Assembly (NCBI GenBank): GCA_018609925.1
Contig: JAHEOG010000066.1
Coordinates: 1-5,162 of the forward strand
Length of the DNA: 5,162 nucleotides
Source: Gammaproteobacteria bacterium
GTDB lineage: Bacteria > Pseudomonadota > Gammaproteobacteria > Thiohalorhabdales > Thiohalorhabdaceae
Direction of reading: 5' to 3'
Numbering within the stretch: the first letter of the stretch is position 1; every line of letters starts with the position of its first letter. Positions 1-5,162 of this stretch are shown in pieces. The position numbers and the translations under genes are program-made. The notes below the pieces were generated by a model. The model was not told the DNA's origin, ran no database searches, and saw only the letters and a list, made by a program, of their open reading frames with translations.

Positions 1-311
1 CCACAGCTCCTTGGCCCGGCAGCGGGCTTTGGGGCCGAGTGCGGAAAGATCGCCGCCGAAGGATGCCGCTCCGGGGAGCGGACCCCCGGAGCCGGGGGGG
101 GGTTCCCCCCAGCAGGCCGGATAAGCATCGCCGCCCTGCGGCACCGTGTCCTGACAGCCTTGTTTGAGCAGATCATAACCGAAGTCCAGAAGGCCCGCGC
201 TGGGCCATAAGTAACAAAGTAGTACTAGCCAGCTACTGAAAAACGAGCGCCATATAGCCCCATTCCCTTCTGGGAGGGCAGCCGGGGGTTCAGTTCCCTT
301 TGGGAACCCAT
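1..311 (-). pseudogene. Putative exported protein, N-terminal part, apparently frameshifted; runs off the left edge
   Basis: I do not recognise the family. On the minus strand a frame is open from position 318 to the window edge at 1. It contains a strongly hydrophobic stretch (FFSSWLVLLCYLWPSAG, about 192-242) that looks like a signal peptide or membrane anchor. After it come a Cys-bearing, Gly/Pro-rich segment (GCQDTVPQGGDAYPACWG) and further Cys-containing sequence to the edge. That frame has no ATG, GTG or TTG ahead of the hydrophobic stretch. Two ATGs (311-309 and 263-261) lie in another frame and would join it if the run of five T's (minus strand, 243-239) gained one base. The later ATG would then give MGLYGARFFSSWLVLL, a textbook signal-peptide start. 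The first ATG has an AGGAGG ten bases upstream. The break could be a true mutation, a sequencing error or slippage. The plus strand is also open over 1-210, so this call is tentative. Confidence 0.4.
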
Positions 312-321
312 AGCTAAGCTA

Positions 322-327
322 CCTCCT
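322..327 (-). promoter_or_regulatory. Shine-Dalgarno sequence for the minus-strand exported-protein ORF
   Basis: The minus strand reads AGGAGG here, a perfect anti-16S match, followed after ten bases by an ATG at 311-309. Spacing is slightly long but usable. It supports a minus-strand gene heading left, although that ATG is out of frame with the hydrophobic segment unless the T-run at 239-243 is one base longer. Confidence 0.35.
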
Positions 328-353
328 CGGCGTGCTCACAATCGCCCGGGAAA

Positions 354-386
354 GTGCGCAAAAGGTGCGCAAAAGGTGCACAAACG
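354..386 (+). repeat. Three tandem 11-bp repeats in the divergent intergenic region
   Basis: Two identical units GTGCGCAAAAG (354-364 and 365-375) are followed directly by a third, GTGCACAAACG (376-386), which matches at 9 of 11 positions. The 11-bp period is about one helical turn, so a protein bound to each unit would sit on the same face of the DNA. The repeats lie between the minus-strand Shine-Dalgarno at 322-327 and the ATPase start at 508, which suits an operator or iteron-like site. A weaker match, GTGCTCACAAT (8 of 11), sits exactly two periods upstream at 332-342. The regulatory role is inferred; only the repeat is seen. Confidence 0.75.
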
Positions 387-494
387 GGGGGTATCCGAGC
401 GGCCGTTAGCGGGACAGGGGGCCTTTATCAGAGGTTCCAAGAGGTCCACAATCTGTCCGAAAAGGGGGCACCACCGGTTGGCCCGACCCGTCAC

Positions 495-502
495 AGGGGA
501 GG
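495..502 (+). promoter_or_regulatory. Ribosome binding site that fixes the ATPase start
   Basis: AGGGGAGG lies five bases before the ATG at 508. The same frame is open upstream with possible GTG starts (for example 376), but those would add 44 residues of basic, unpatterned sequence and would put coding sequence through the repeat array. This site therefore favours the ATG at 508. Confidence 0.6.
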
Positions 503-507
503 CGGTC

Positions 508-2574
508 ATGGTGCCGAGCCTCAGTCACCTGCAGGGGACCTCCCTGCGCGCCCGCGTGGAGAGCTCCCGGGCGGCGGCCTTCGCCGGCCGCGAGGAGGAG
601 CTTCGGCTTTTCGAGGCGCTGCTGGGGCCCGAACCCCCGTTCCGGGTCCTGCTCCTGCACGGGCCGGGGGGCGTGGGCAAGACCACCCTCCTGGAGGCCT
701 TCAGCCGGCGGGCTCGGGAACGGGCGGTGCCGAGCGTTGCAGTGCGGGCGCCCGACTTGCCGAACGGGCCCGAGCGTGCGCAACAGGCCCTGCGCGCCCG
801 GATCGCATCGCTGCGGGCGGGGGGTGGCGTCCTCCTGCTGGACGAATTCGAGGCCCTGGCCGCCTGGGAAGGGGTCTTCCGGGACCGCTTCCTGGCCGAA
901 CTCCCCGAGGGGCTGCGGACGGTCCTGGCGGGGCGTTGGGTTCCCGGGGAGCCGTGGCGGACGGATTCGGGCTGGCGCCAGGTTACCCGCATCCGGGAGC
1001 TAGCGGATTTTACGCGGGAGGAGACCCGCGCCTACCTCCAGCAACAAGAGAATGGCTTGGCCCGGGCCGCCGAAGTCCACGCCTTCACCCGCGGCCATCC
1101 CCTGGCCGTGGCCCTGACTGCCAACCTGCTGGCCCGCGAGCCCGGGGCCCGGCTGGAATGGGAACATCAGCCCGAGCTGGTGCATTGGCTGGTGGCCCGC
1201 CACCTGCGCGAATCCGAGCCGCACAAACTGGCCCTGCTGCACGCGGCCGCCCTGCCGGCCCACCTGGACCGCCCGCTCCTCGAGGCCATGGTGGCCAGCT
1301 CGAACCCCGAAGCGGAGCTGGACTGGCTGCGGCGCTGCCCGTTCACCCGCGAGCGCACCCACGGCCTGGCCTTCCACGAGCTGGTGGGCGAGGCCATTCG
1401 CGTGGAGATGAAACGGCGGGAGCCGGAGCGGCACGCGGCCTTTCTCCGTCGGGCGGCGAAGGTCCTAACCGAACGGATGACCCACGCGAGCTCCGAAGCC
1501 GCCATCCGGGAGTTTGTCTACTTGCTGCGCGACCAGCCGGTGGTGCGCCAGCACCTGCCGACCCCGCCGGAAACGGGGTTGTTCATCAGTGCCTACCGGC
1601 CCAGTGACCGTCCCATCCTGGCGGATCTGGTGGAGAGCGCCCGGGGCGAAGTCCACCGGGAGTGGTTCGACTTCTGGGCTGCCCGGCAGCCGGAAGGCCT
1701 AGCGGTGCTGCGCGACCCGGACCACGCCCCGGTGGGCCTGAGCTTCTACATCGACCCCTATGGGGCGGGTGCGGCAACGGGCTACCGGGACCCCGCTGTG
1801 GCAGCCTTCCGGCACCATTTGGCGCAGCACGCCCCCTTGCGCTCCGGGGAGCGGGCCCATCTGTGTCGCTTTTTGTTAACTGCCGGTGGGCGTCACACCA
1901 CCCCGCTGTGCTTCCACAACGCCTTCTACCCCTTCCACACACCCTGTCTGGCCTTCACCGGCGTCGTCCTCCCGGAGGCGGACCACCCGCTGCCCCTGTA
2001 TGCGTTGAGCAACCTCTTGCCCCTGGAAGGCACGGCATTCCGGCTCGAGGGCGCGAATTACTTACTGGTGGGTCACGACTGGCGCCTCGAGCCTCCGGCC
2101 CAATGGGCGGCCAATGTTAGTGAACGGCTCCTGGCCGGCGAGCCCCTGCCCGGCACGGCGCCGAGCCCGGCCGAGGGTCTGACGCGCCCGGCGTTCGGGG
2201 AAGCGGTCAAGGCGGCGCTTAAGGGCTTGGGGACCCCGGGCGGCTTCGCTGATAACCCCTTGCTGGAATGCCCTCTGGTGCGCCAAGCCCATGCCCACTC
2301 CGGGGAGGCGACCCCCGAGCAAACCCTCGTGGCCCAGCTCACCGCCGCTTTGGAGCAGCTGGAAGCCTCGGCCGAGGGCGCCGAGCTAGGCCGCGTCCTG
2401 CGCGCTTCCTACTGGCGCCGGCCGCCCAAGCAACGGGTGGCGGCGGAGAATCTGGGCCTGAGCTACGGCACCTACCGGCGTCGCTTACAGACAGCCACCG
2501 TGCGGCTGGCGGACCGGCTGTGGGCCTGGGATCGCCAAGCGGCCGCCCGAGCCTCCGGTTGGCCCTCGACTTGA
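508..2574 (+). CDS. STAND-type AAA ATPase with GNAT-like middle region and C-terminal HTH, probable transcriptional regulator
   Basis: The product is 688 residues. The N-terminal NTPase has Walker A GPGGVGKTT (residues 52-60) and Walker B VLLLDEFEAL (108-117, acidic pair D112/E113). A GHPLA motif (196-200) is the GxP signature of STAND NTPases. Residues about 225-335 look like the winged-helix part of such proteins (DGL-type 'THGLAFHELVGEAIR'). Residues about 385-530 start with WFDFWAARQPEGLAVLRD and contain RDPAVAAFRHH and GHDWR; they resemble a degenerate GNAT fold with no sure acetyl-CoA loop. Residues about 640-675 (VAAENLGLSYGTYRRRL) read as a DNA-binding helix-turn-helix of the kind ending related regulators. 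No signal peptide or membrane segment is seen, so it should be cytoplasmic. The family logic is an ATP-driven signal switch; the ligand and target are unknown. Codons are strongly G/C-ending and the reading frame is intact. A role in phage defence cannot be excluded, since STAND ATPases serve both functions. Confidence 0.88.
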   Translation: MVPSLSHLQGTSLRARVESSRAAAFAGREEELRLFEALLGPEPPFRVLLLHGPGGVGKTTLLEAFSRRARERAVPSVAVRAPDLPNGPERAQQALRARIASLRAGGGVLLLDEFEALAAWEGVFRDRFLAELPEGLRTVLAGRWVPGEPWRTDSGWRQVTRIRELADFTREETRAYLQQQENGLARAAEVHAFTRGHPLAVALTANLLAREPGARLEWEHQPELVHWLVARHLRESEPHKLALLHAAALPAHLDRPLLEAMVASSNPEAELDWLRRCPFTRERTHGLAFHELVGEAIRVEMKRREPERHAAFLRRAAKVLTERMTHASSEAAIREFVYLLRDQPVVRQHLPTPPETGLFISAYRPSDRPILADLVESARGEVHREWFDFWAARQPEGLAVLRDPDHAPVGLSFYIDPYGAGAATGYRDPAVAAFRHHLAQHAPLRSGERAHLCRFLLTAGGRHTTPLCFHNAFYPFHTPCLAFTGVVLPEADHPLPLYALSNLLPLEGTAFRLEGANYLLVGHDWRLEPPAQWAANVSERLLAGEPLPGTAPSPAEGLTRPAFGEAVKAALKGLGTPGGFADNPLLECPLVRQAHAHSGEATPEQTLVAQLTAALEQLEASAEGAELGRVLRASYWRRPPKQRVAAENLGLSYGTYRRRLQTATVRLADRLWAWDRQAAARASGWPST

Positions 2575-2584
2575 TGGCGCTTAA

Positions 2585-2722
2585 ATGAAAGCAATCCATT
2601 CCTTCTTTAGACTGATCTTCCTGATCTTCTTGTTTGGCGCTGCTAGAAAAGGTTTAAAAACAGCTGAGTATGCGATATCCCCGCTGACTTTGTTTCCATG
2701 TAAAGTCAAGTCATTGGGATAG
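2585..2722 (+). CDS. Possible small membrane or exported peptide (45 codons)
   Basis: An ATG ten bases after the ATPase stop opens 45 codons beginning MKAIHSFFRLIFLIFLFG and closing with TAG at 2720-2722. The start is a basic residue followed by a hydrophobic segment of about 12 residues, then a basic, non-hydrophobic tail (ARKGLKTAEY onward). This could be a signal peptide or a single-span small protein. A perfect 9-bp tandem repeat CTGATCTTC (2612-2629) encodes LIFLIF inside the hydrophobic part. No convincing Shine-Dalgarno precedes it, though its closeness to the ATPase stop would allow translational coupling. The DNA is about 41% GC, far below the flanks, so the ORF may be chance reading of AT-rich sequence. 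I recognise no homologue. Confidence 0.25.
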   Translation: MKAIHSFFRLIFLIFLFGAARKGLKTAEYAISPLTLFPCKVKSLG

Positions 2723-3035
2723 AGGGCACCGAGTGCTCCCTAGCGGATTATGGCGACAGCCGCAATGGGGTCCGGGGCAAGCGCCCGATCGCGGTCGGCT
2801 TGGCGGCCCCCACGCCGAGGGCGGACCCGCCAGGGCTGTGCCAGCAATACCGCCGATCCTTCGACCCTATCCACCGAGGTCGCCCGCTTCCAGCAGCGCC
2901 TGAGCCTGAAGAGGGTCATTGTGGTCGGCGACGGGGCCTGGTCACCAACGCCCGCAGCCGGGACAATCTGGCCCCTCAAGGCCATGACGGGATCACCGCC
3001 CGCCCTGCGCCGCAACACCATCCCGCTGCTCGCAG

Positions 3036-3073
3036 GCGAGGACGGACTCCTGTAGCGAGGATGGGCTCCTGTA
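3036..3073 (+). repeat. 19-bp near-perfect tandem duplication inside the transposase relic
   Basis: GCGAGGACGGACTCCTGTA (3036-3054) is followed at once by GCGAGGATGGGCTCCTGTA (3055-3073): 17 of 19 identical, both differences transitions. If one copy is removed, the reading continues as DGLL-(stop or Q)-MGRFDR, which matches the expected transposase segment (family form like LQLSLFDERDL). The duplication is therefore secondary and, being 19 bp, shifts the frame. Confidence 0.8.
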
Positions 3074-3139
3074 GATGGGGCGCTTCGACCGTACCACCTC
3101 GTGGAGGTGGCCTCCGACAATTACTTCGGCGAGCGCCTC

Positions 3140-3161
3140 GTGGCCTGTCGGTGGCTTGCCG
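3140..3161 (+). repeat. 11-bp near-perfect tandem duplication inside the transposase relic
   Basis: GTGGCCTGTCG (3140-3150) and GTGGCTTGCCG (3151-3161) abut and match at 9 of 11 positions, with both changes transitions. Each copy encodes the same VACR residues with synonymous differences, the first in frame with the upstream LVEVASDNYFGERL and the second in frame with the downstream RNPELAES. One copy suffices for the family motif (VVCRNP), so the duplication caused the frameshift here. Confidence 0.7.
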
Positions 3162-3540
3162 CAACCCCGAGCTAGCCGAGTCCCGGGCCAGCAGGTACAA
3201 GGCTCTGCTGGCGGCCACCGAGGAAAGCTTGGCTAGGAGCGAACGAGTGGTGGTGGAAGGGCGGCTCAAGGCCTGCGGCGACATCGGCCGGCGGGTGGAA
3301 AAGGCCCTGGCCCGTTATCGGATGGCCAAGCCTCTCCCTACCGAGATTGGGCAGGGTCACTTGAGCTACCGGCGGGATGAGGCCGCCACATTGGGCCATT
3401 GCCGCCGAAGCCGTCCTCAGCCTCTATGTCATCCGCATGAGCCTAGCGGCCGAGGAGCTTTCTACGGAAGACGCGGTCCGGTGCGACAAGGCCCTGAGCC
3501 AGGTGGCGAGGCCTTCCATTTCCCGAAGGATATGACAAGG

Positions 3541-3631
3541 GGCCGACCTACCTCAGCGACCGCTTCTAGCAGGAGCTGGACTTCCGGGGCATAGAATTCA
3601 GTCCTAGCTTCGCCTACCAGGGCGATGAAAA
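3541..3631 (+). pseudogene. Fragment resembling an rve (IS3/IS481-like) integrase-core transposase
   Basis: One frame reads TYLSDRF, a TAG stop (3567-3569), then QELDFRGIEFSPSFAYQ. This resembles the segment around the second catalytic Asp and beyond in IS3-type transposases, of the form D-x-G-x-x-Y-x-S-D-x-F-x-x-E-L-x-F-L-G-I-E-x-S-P-S-F. IS1634-type proteins have no such segment, so this is probably a second, unrelated element abutting the first. Only about 27 codons are present, with an internal stop and no catalytic residue kept for certain. The downstream GNG..ER motif is not found; the match ends at the inverted repeat. The call rests on pattern resemblance only. Confidence 0.5.
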
Positions 3632-3653
3632 GGGTTTTTCATCGCCCTGGTAG
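3614..3653. repeat. Perfect 18-bp inverted repeat with 4-nt loop
   Basis: CTACCAGGGCGATGAAAA (3614-3631), loop GGGT (3632-3635), then the exact reverse complement (3636-3653). It sits where the integrase-like fragment ends and 113 bases before the peroxidase ATG. RNA from either strand would fold into a long hairpin. No T-tract follows the stem on either strand, so it is not a standard intrinsic terminator, although it may still block or end transcription. It could also be an insertion-element end or an inverted duplication from template switching at a break. Confidence 0.85.
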
Positions 3654-3766
3654 AGGAGTGAAACAGAGAATCCGTTCGCCGGAGAAGAGGCGGGAAAGGT
3701 TCTCCCTGAAGCTTTCCTAAGCATTCCCATCTCCCCAACTGTCTGATCAAACCACGGGATAGCACT

Positions 3767-5162
3767 ATGGCTCGTCATCATGGGATCAATCAGCTGAAAG
3801 GCATGCCAGCCTTTTACCATTATGGGCACGAAGCCGGGCAGGGCGACCGGTTTGGCCGACTCTTTTCTCTGCCTCCGCTCTATATCCCAGCCGAATCGCT
3901 TCGGAAACTTGGCGCCCTAGGTGGACCAATGGATGGGGGGACCGGTTCGGACCGAAACGAGTCGGTTCCCGTCGGCCAAATCTTCTTCGGCCAATTCATT
4001 GACCACGACATCACGCTCGATGTCACCTCCAGCCTCTCCGGCGTCAGTGAAGCCGAAGAGGTATCCAACGTCCGCACGCCAACCCTTGATCTTGACAACA
4101 TCTACGGGACTGGACCTGAAGCCAATTCCTTCCTGTACCGCCAGAGTGGTCCCTTCGCCGGGGTGAAGCTGCTGACAGGTGCGGACGGCACAGCCGCCCA
4201 AATCAACAACAATGGAAGTACGGAGGCGCAACCTCCGTACTTGGCGGCGCAGGACCTTTGGCGTTCGCCAGAGGGGACGGCGGTCATTGGCGACCATCGC
4301 AATGATGAAAACCGCATCCTCTCCCAGCTCCATCTGGCGATGATCCGCTTTCACAACGGAGTTGCCCAGATGCTCTACGATTCCGGGCTCGGTGGTGAAA
4401 CGATTCCGGAAGAAGAGCTATTCGAGGAAGCCCGGCGCCTGACGCGCTGGCACTACCAGTGGGTCGTGTTGCAAGAATACCTTCCGCTTATCTGCGGTCA
4501 GGCCGTGGTGGCCGACATCTTGGGGAGCGGCCGGCGGTATTACTGCCCGAAGAGCGAAATTCCTTATATCCCGGTTGAGTTCGCAGTGGCGGCCTACCGA
4601 TTTGGGCACTCGATGGTTCCGCAGAGGGTGCGGGTTCAGGAAGGTGGTTCCACCTTTGAAGTGTTCGGACAAACGCTTGGAAGGGGGTTTGAGCCCCTCG
4701 ATAATCTCGACGCTGTTGTGGACTGGTACGAGCTTGTCAATACGAGTCTGAATCGAAACGTCCAAAAGGCTGAAACACTGGATCGGAAGCTCGCCTCGGA
4801 ATTCTTAAAGCTGCCGTTTATTCCCCCATCAGGCGAGCAGTCACTGGCTACGCGCAATTTGCTTCGCGGACAGGCGTTCTTGCTTCCCTCCGGCGAGGAA
4901 GTAGCCCGGACGATGGGCCGGGATGAGGACGAGATTGCGAATGTCTCCGAAAGCGCACGCGATCTCACTAGCTCGGAGATTGACCTCAGTAACGGCATCC
5001 CACTCTGGTATTACCTCCTTGTCGAAGCGGAGCGGATCGGTCGTGAGACGGAACCGGGCCTCTTCGAGGAGGGAGAGGGGCTCGGCCCCGTGGGTGCGCG
5101 GATCGTCGCTGAGACGCTGATTGGATTGATCGAGTTGGACCCGCGCTCCTTTCTGTCCCGTA
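3767..5162 (+). CDS. Animal-type haem peroxidase (peroxidase-cyclooxygenase superfamily), 3' end outside the window
   Basis: This family uses haem and hydrogen peroxide to oxidise substrates. The frame is open for 465 codons to the window edge. Residues are assigned by analogy with myeloperoxidase. FGQFIDHDIT holds D79 (haem ester), H80 (distal His) and D81 (calcium). NVRTPTLDLDNIYG (101-114) is the calcium-loop region with D108/D110. GDHRNDE (175-181) gives the distal R178 and ester-forming E181. YRFGH (277-281) gives proximal H281, and RNLLRG gives N364 as its partner. The set is complete, so the enzyme is probably active. The ATG at 3767 is the first in a frame closed by TGA at 3707-3709, and the early RHHG fits bacterial members; the Shine-Dalgarno is weak. 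No signal peptide is evident. The last residues (GPVGARIVAETLIGLIELDP) usually lie near the C-terminus, so few codons should be missing. The substrate is unknown. Codon third positions are less GC-rich than in the ATPase. Confidence 0.92.
   Translation, partial: MARHHGINQLKGMPAFYHYGHEAGQGDRFGRLFSLPPLYIPAESLRKLGALGGPMDGGTGSDRNESVPVGQIFFGQFIDHDITLDVTSSLSGVSEAEEVSNVRTPTLDLDNIYGTGPEANSFLYRQSGPFAGVKLLTGADGTAAQINNNGSTEAQPPYLAAQDLWRSPEGTAVIGDHRNDENRILSQLHLAMIRFHNGVAQMLYDSGLGGETIPEEELFEEARRLTRWHYQWVVLQEYLPLICGQAVVADILGSGRRYYCPKSEIPYIPVEFAVAAYRFGHSMVPQRVRVQEGGSTFEVFGQTLGRGFEPLDNLDAVVDWYELVNTSLNRNVQKAETLDRKLASEFLKLPFIPPSGEQSLATRNLLRGQAFLLPSGEEVARTMGRDEDEIANVSESARDLTSSEIDLSNGIPLWYYLLVEAERIGRETEPGLFEEGEGLGPVGARIVAETLIGLIELDPRSFLSR
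4216..4242. repeat. Perfect 11-bp inverted repeat inside the peroxidase gene
   Basis: AAGTACGGAGG (4216-4226), loop CGCAA (4227-4231), then CCTCCGTACTT (4232-4242). It falls in a Gly/Asn-rich part of the protein (NNNGSTEAQPPYL, about residues 146-158), ahead of the GDHRNDE motif, where family members commonly vary. It keeps the frame. It may be a small palindromic insertion or simply chance; no regulatory role is visible. Confidence 0.7.

Larger units (their letters stand above)
2722..3540 (+). pseudogene. IS1634/IS4-type DDE transposase remnant, multiply frameshifted
   Basis: Successive fragments in shifting frames read as one transposase in the right order. EGTECSLADYG...SRNGVRGKRPIAVGL covers 2722-2808, AEGGPARAV starts at 2814, and NTADPSTLSTEVARFQQRL plus KRVIVVGDG cover about 2850-2935. 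GLVTNARSRDNLAPQGHD follows at about 2938-2990, then ALRRNTIPLLAGEDGLL to 3052, HLVEVASDNYFGERLVACR (3095-3151), and RNPELAESRASRYKALLAAT through LSYRRDEAA (about 3160-3390). AIAAEAVLSLYVIRMSLAAE (from 3395) and AFHFPKDM (about 3510) complete it. These match IS1634-family motifs such as GNTADPSTL, VVGDRGM, VVCRNP, SYRRNE, YVIRTSL and ERAFR. The VVGD aspartate is probably the second DDE residue; the N-terminal part with the first Asp is missing, and the ERAF region is scrambled. A TAG stop lies at 3053-3055. At least seven frame changes make it non-functional. Terminal inverted repeats were not found. Confidence 0.85.

Noticed and set aside
1..210. Plus-strand open frame ending at TAA 208-210, possibly the C-terminus of an upstream gene
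   Set aside because: It is open for 69 codons but reads as Gly/Pro/Arg-rich low-pattern sequence. The minus strand offers a signal-peptide-like segment and a Shine-Dalgarno. I could not settle this fully without the left flank.
264..307. Two small hairpins (TCCC-TTCT-GGGA and GTTCCC-TTT-GGGAAC) and a GGGTTC resembling a tRNA T-arm
   Set aside because: Stems are only 4 and 6 bp, there is no T-tract, and no acceptor, D or anticodon stem could be built around them.
354..386. CRISPR array
   Set aside because: The 11-bp units are directly adjacent with no spacers and are far shorter than CRISPR repeats; no cas gene is present.
1000..1434. Minus-strand open frame of 144 codons inside the ATPase gene
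   Set aside because: It is antisense to conserved ATPase and winged-helix sequence and shows no domain or ribosome site of its own.
354..1607. Long plus-strand frame overlapping the ATPase gene
   Set aside because: Its product is Gly/Pro/Arg/Ala-rich with no motif, typical of an out-of-frame shadow of a GC-rich gene, and the ATPase frame has clear Walker motifs.
2630..2660. Possible sigma-70 promoter TTGTTT, 17-bp spacer, TTTAAA
   Set aside because: Only about 3 of 6 and 4 of 6 matches in an AT-rich patch, with no intact gene directly downstream.
3625..3720. 31-codon basic plus-strand ORF starting MKRVFHRP
   Set aside because: It starts inside the inverted repeat, has no ribosome site and no hydrophobic or known motif; most likely chance.
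3614..3829. Minus-strand 71-codon open frame between the IS debris and the peroxidase
   Set aside because: No recognisable motif. It overlaps the peroxidase start, and its last codons exist only because the inverted repeat mirrors the plus-strand frame.
3917..4354. Minus-strand 145-codon open frame
   Set aside because: It is antisense to the catalytic distal-His region of the peroxidase, which is strongly supported by family motifs.

Overview
The window looks like an accessory, decaying stretch of a high-GC bacterial chromosome or large plasmid. A proteobacterium is my best guess, from protein style only; no taxonomic marker is present. It contains one complete gene (a STAND-type ATPase with a C-terminal helix-turn-helix), one gene running off the right edge (an animal-type haem peroxidase), a probable broken secreted-protein gene running off the left edge on the minus strand, and about 0.9 kb of eroded transposase DNA between the two main genes.

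Layout. Positions 1-311 (minus strand) read as the N-terminal part of an exported protein. The signal-peptide-like segment and the start codon lie in different frames, joined at a run of five T's (minus strand). Positions 312-507 form a divergent intergenic region with three tandem 11-bp repeats (354-386) and a good ribosome binding site for the next gene. Positions 508-2574 (plus) encode a 688-residue protein: Walker A/B NTPase, GHPLA motif, probable winged-helix part, a GNAT-like middle section and a C-terminal HTH. Positions 2575-2722 are AT-rich (about 41% GC by hand count) and hold a 45-codon ORF with one hydrophobic segment. Positions about 2722-3540 are a transposase pseudogene of IS1634/IS4 type, broken by many frameshifts, a stop and two near-perfect tandem duplications (19 and 11 bp). 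Positions about 3541-3631 resemble a scrap of an unrelated rve/IS3-type integrase core, ending in a perfect 18-bp inverted repeat (3614-3653). From 3767 to the right end is the haem peroxidase (465 codons visible), with all expected haem-ligating and catalytic residues.

How the parts relate. The ATPase and the minus-strand exported protein are divergent and may share the control region with the 11-bp repeats. The ATPase architecture is that of a signal-responsive transcription regulator, so control of that divergent promoter is plausible but unproven. The peroxidase is separated from the ATPase by insertion-sequence debris and has a visibly less GC-rich third codon position, so it is probably a separate acquisition. 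I see no clear multi-gene novel system. The most notable items are the repeat-bearing divergent promoter, the frameshifted secreted ORF, and the cluster of short tandem duplications in and next to the transposase relic.
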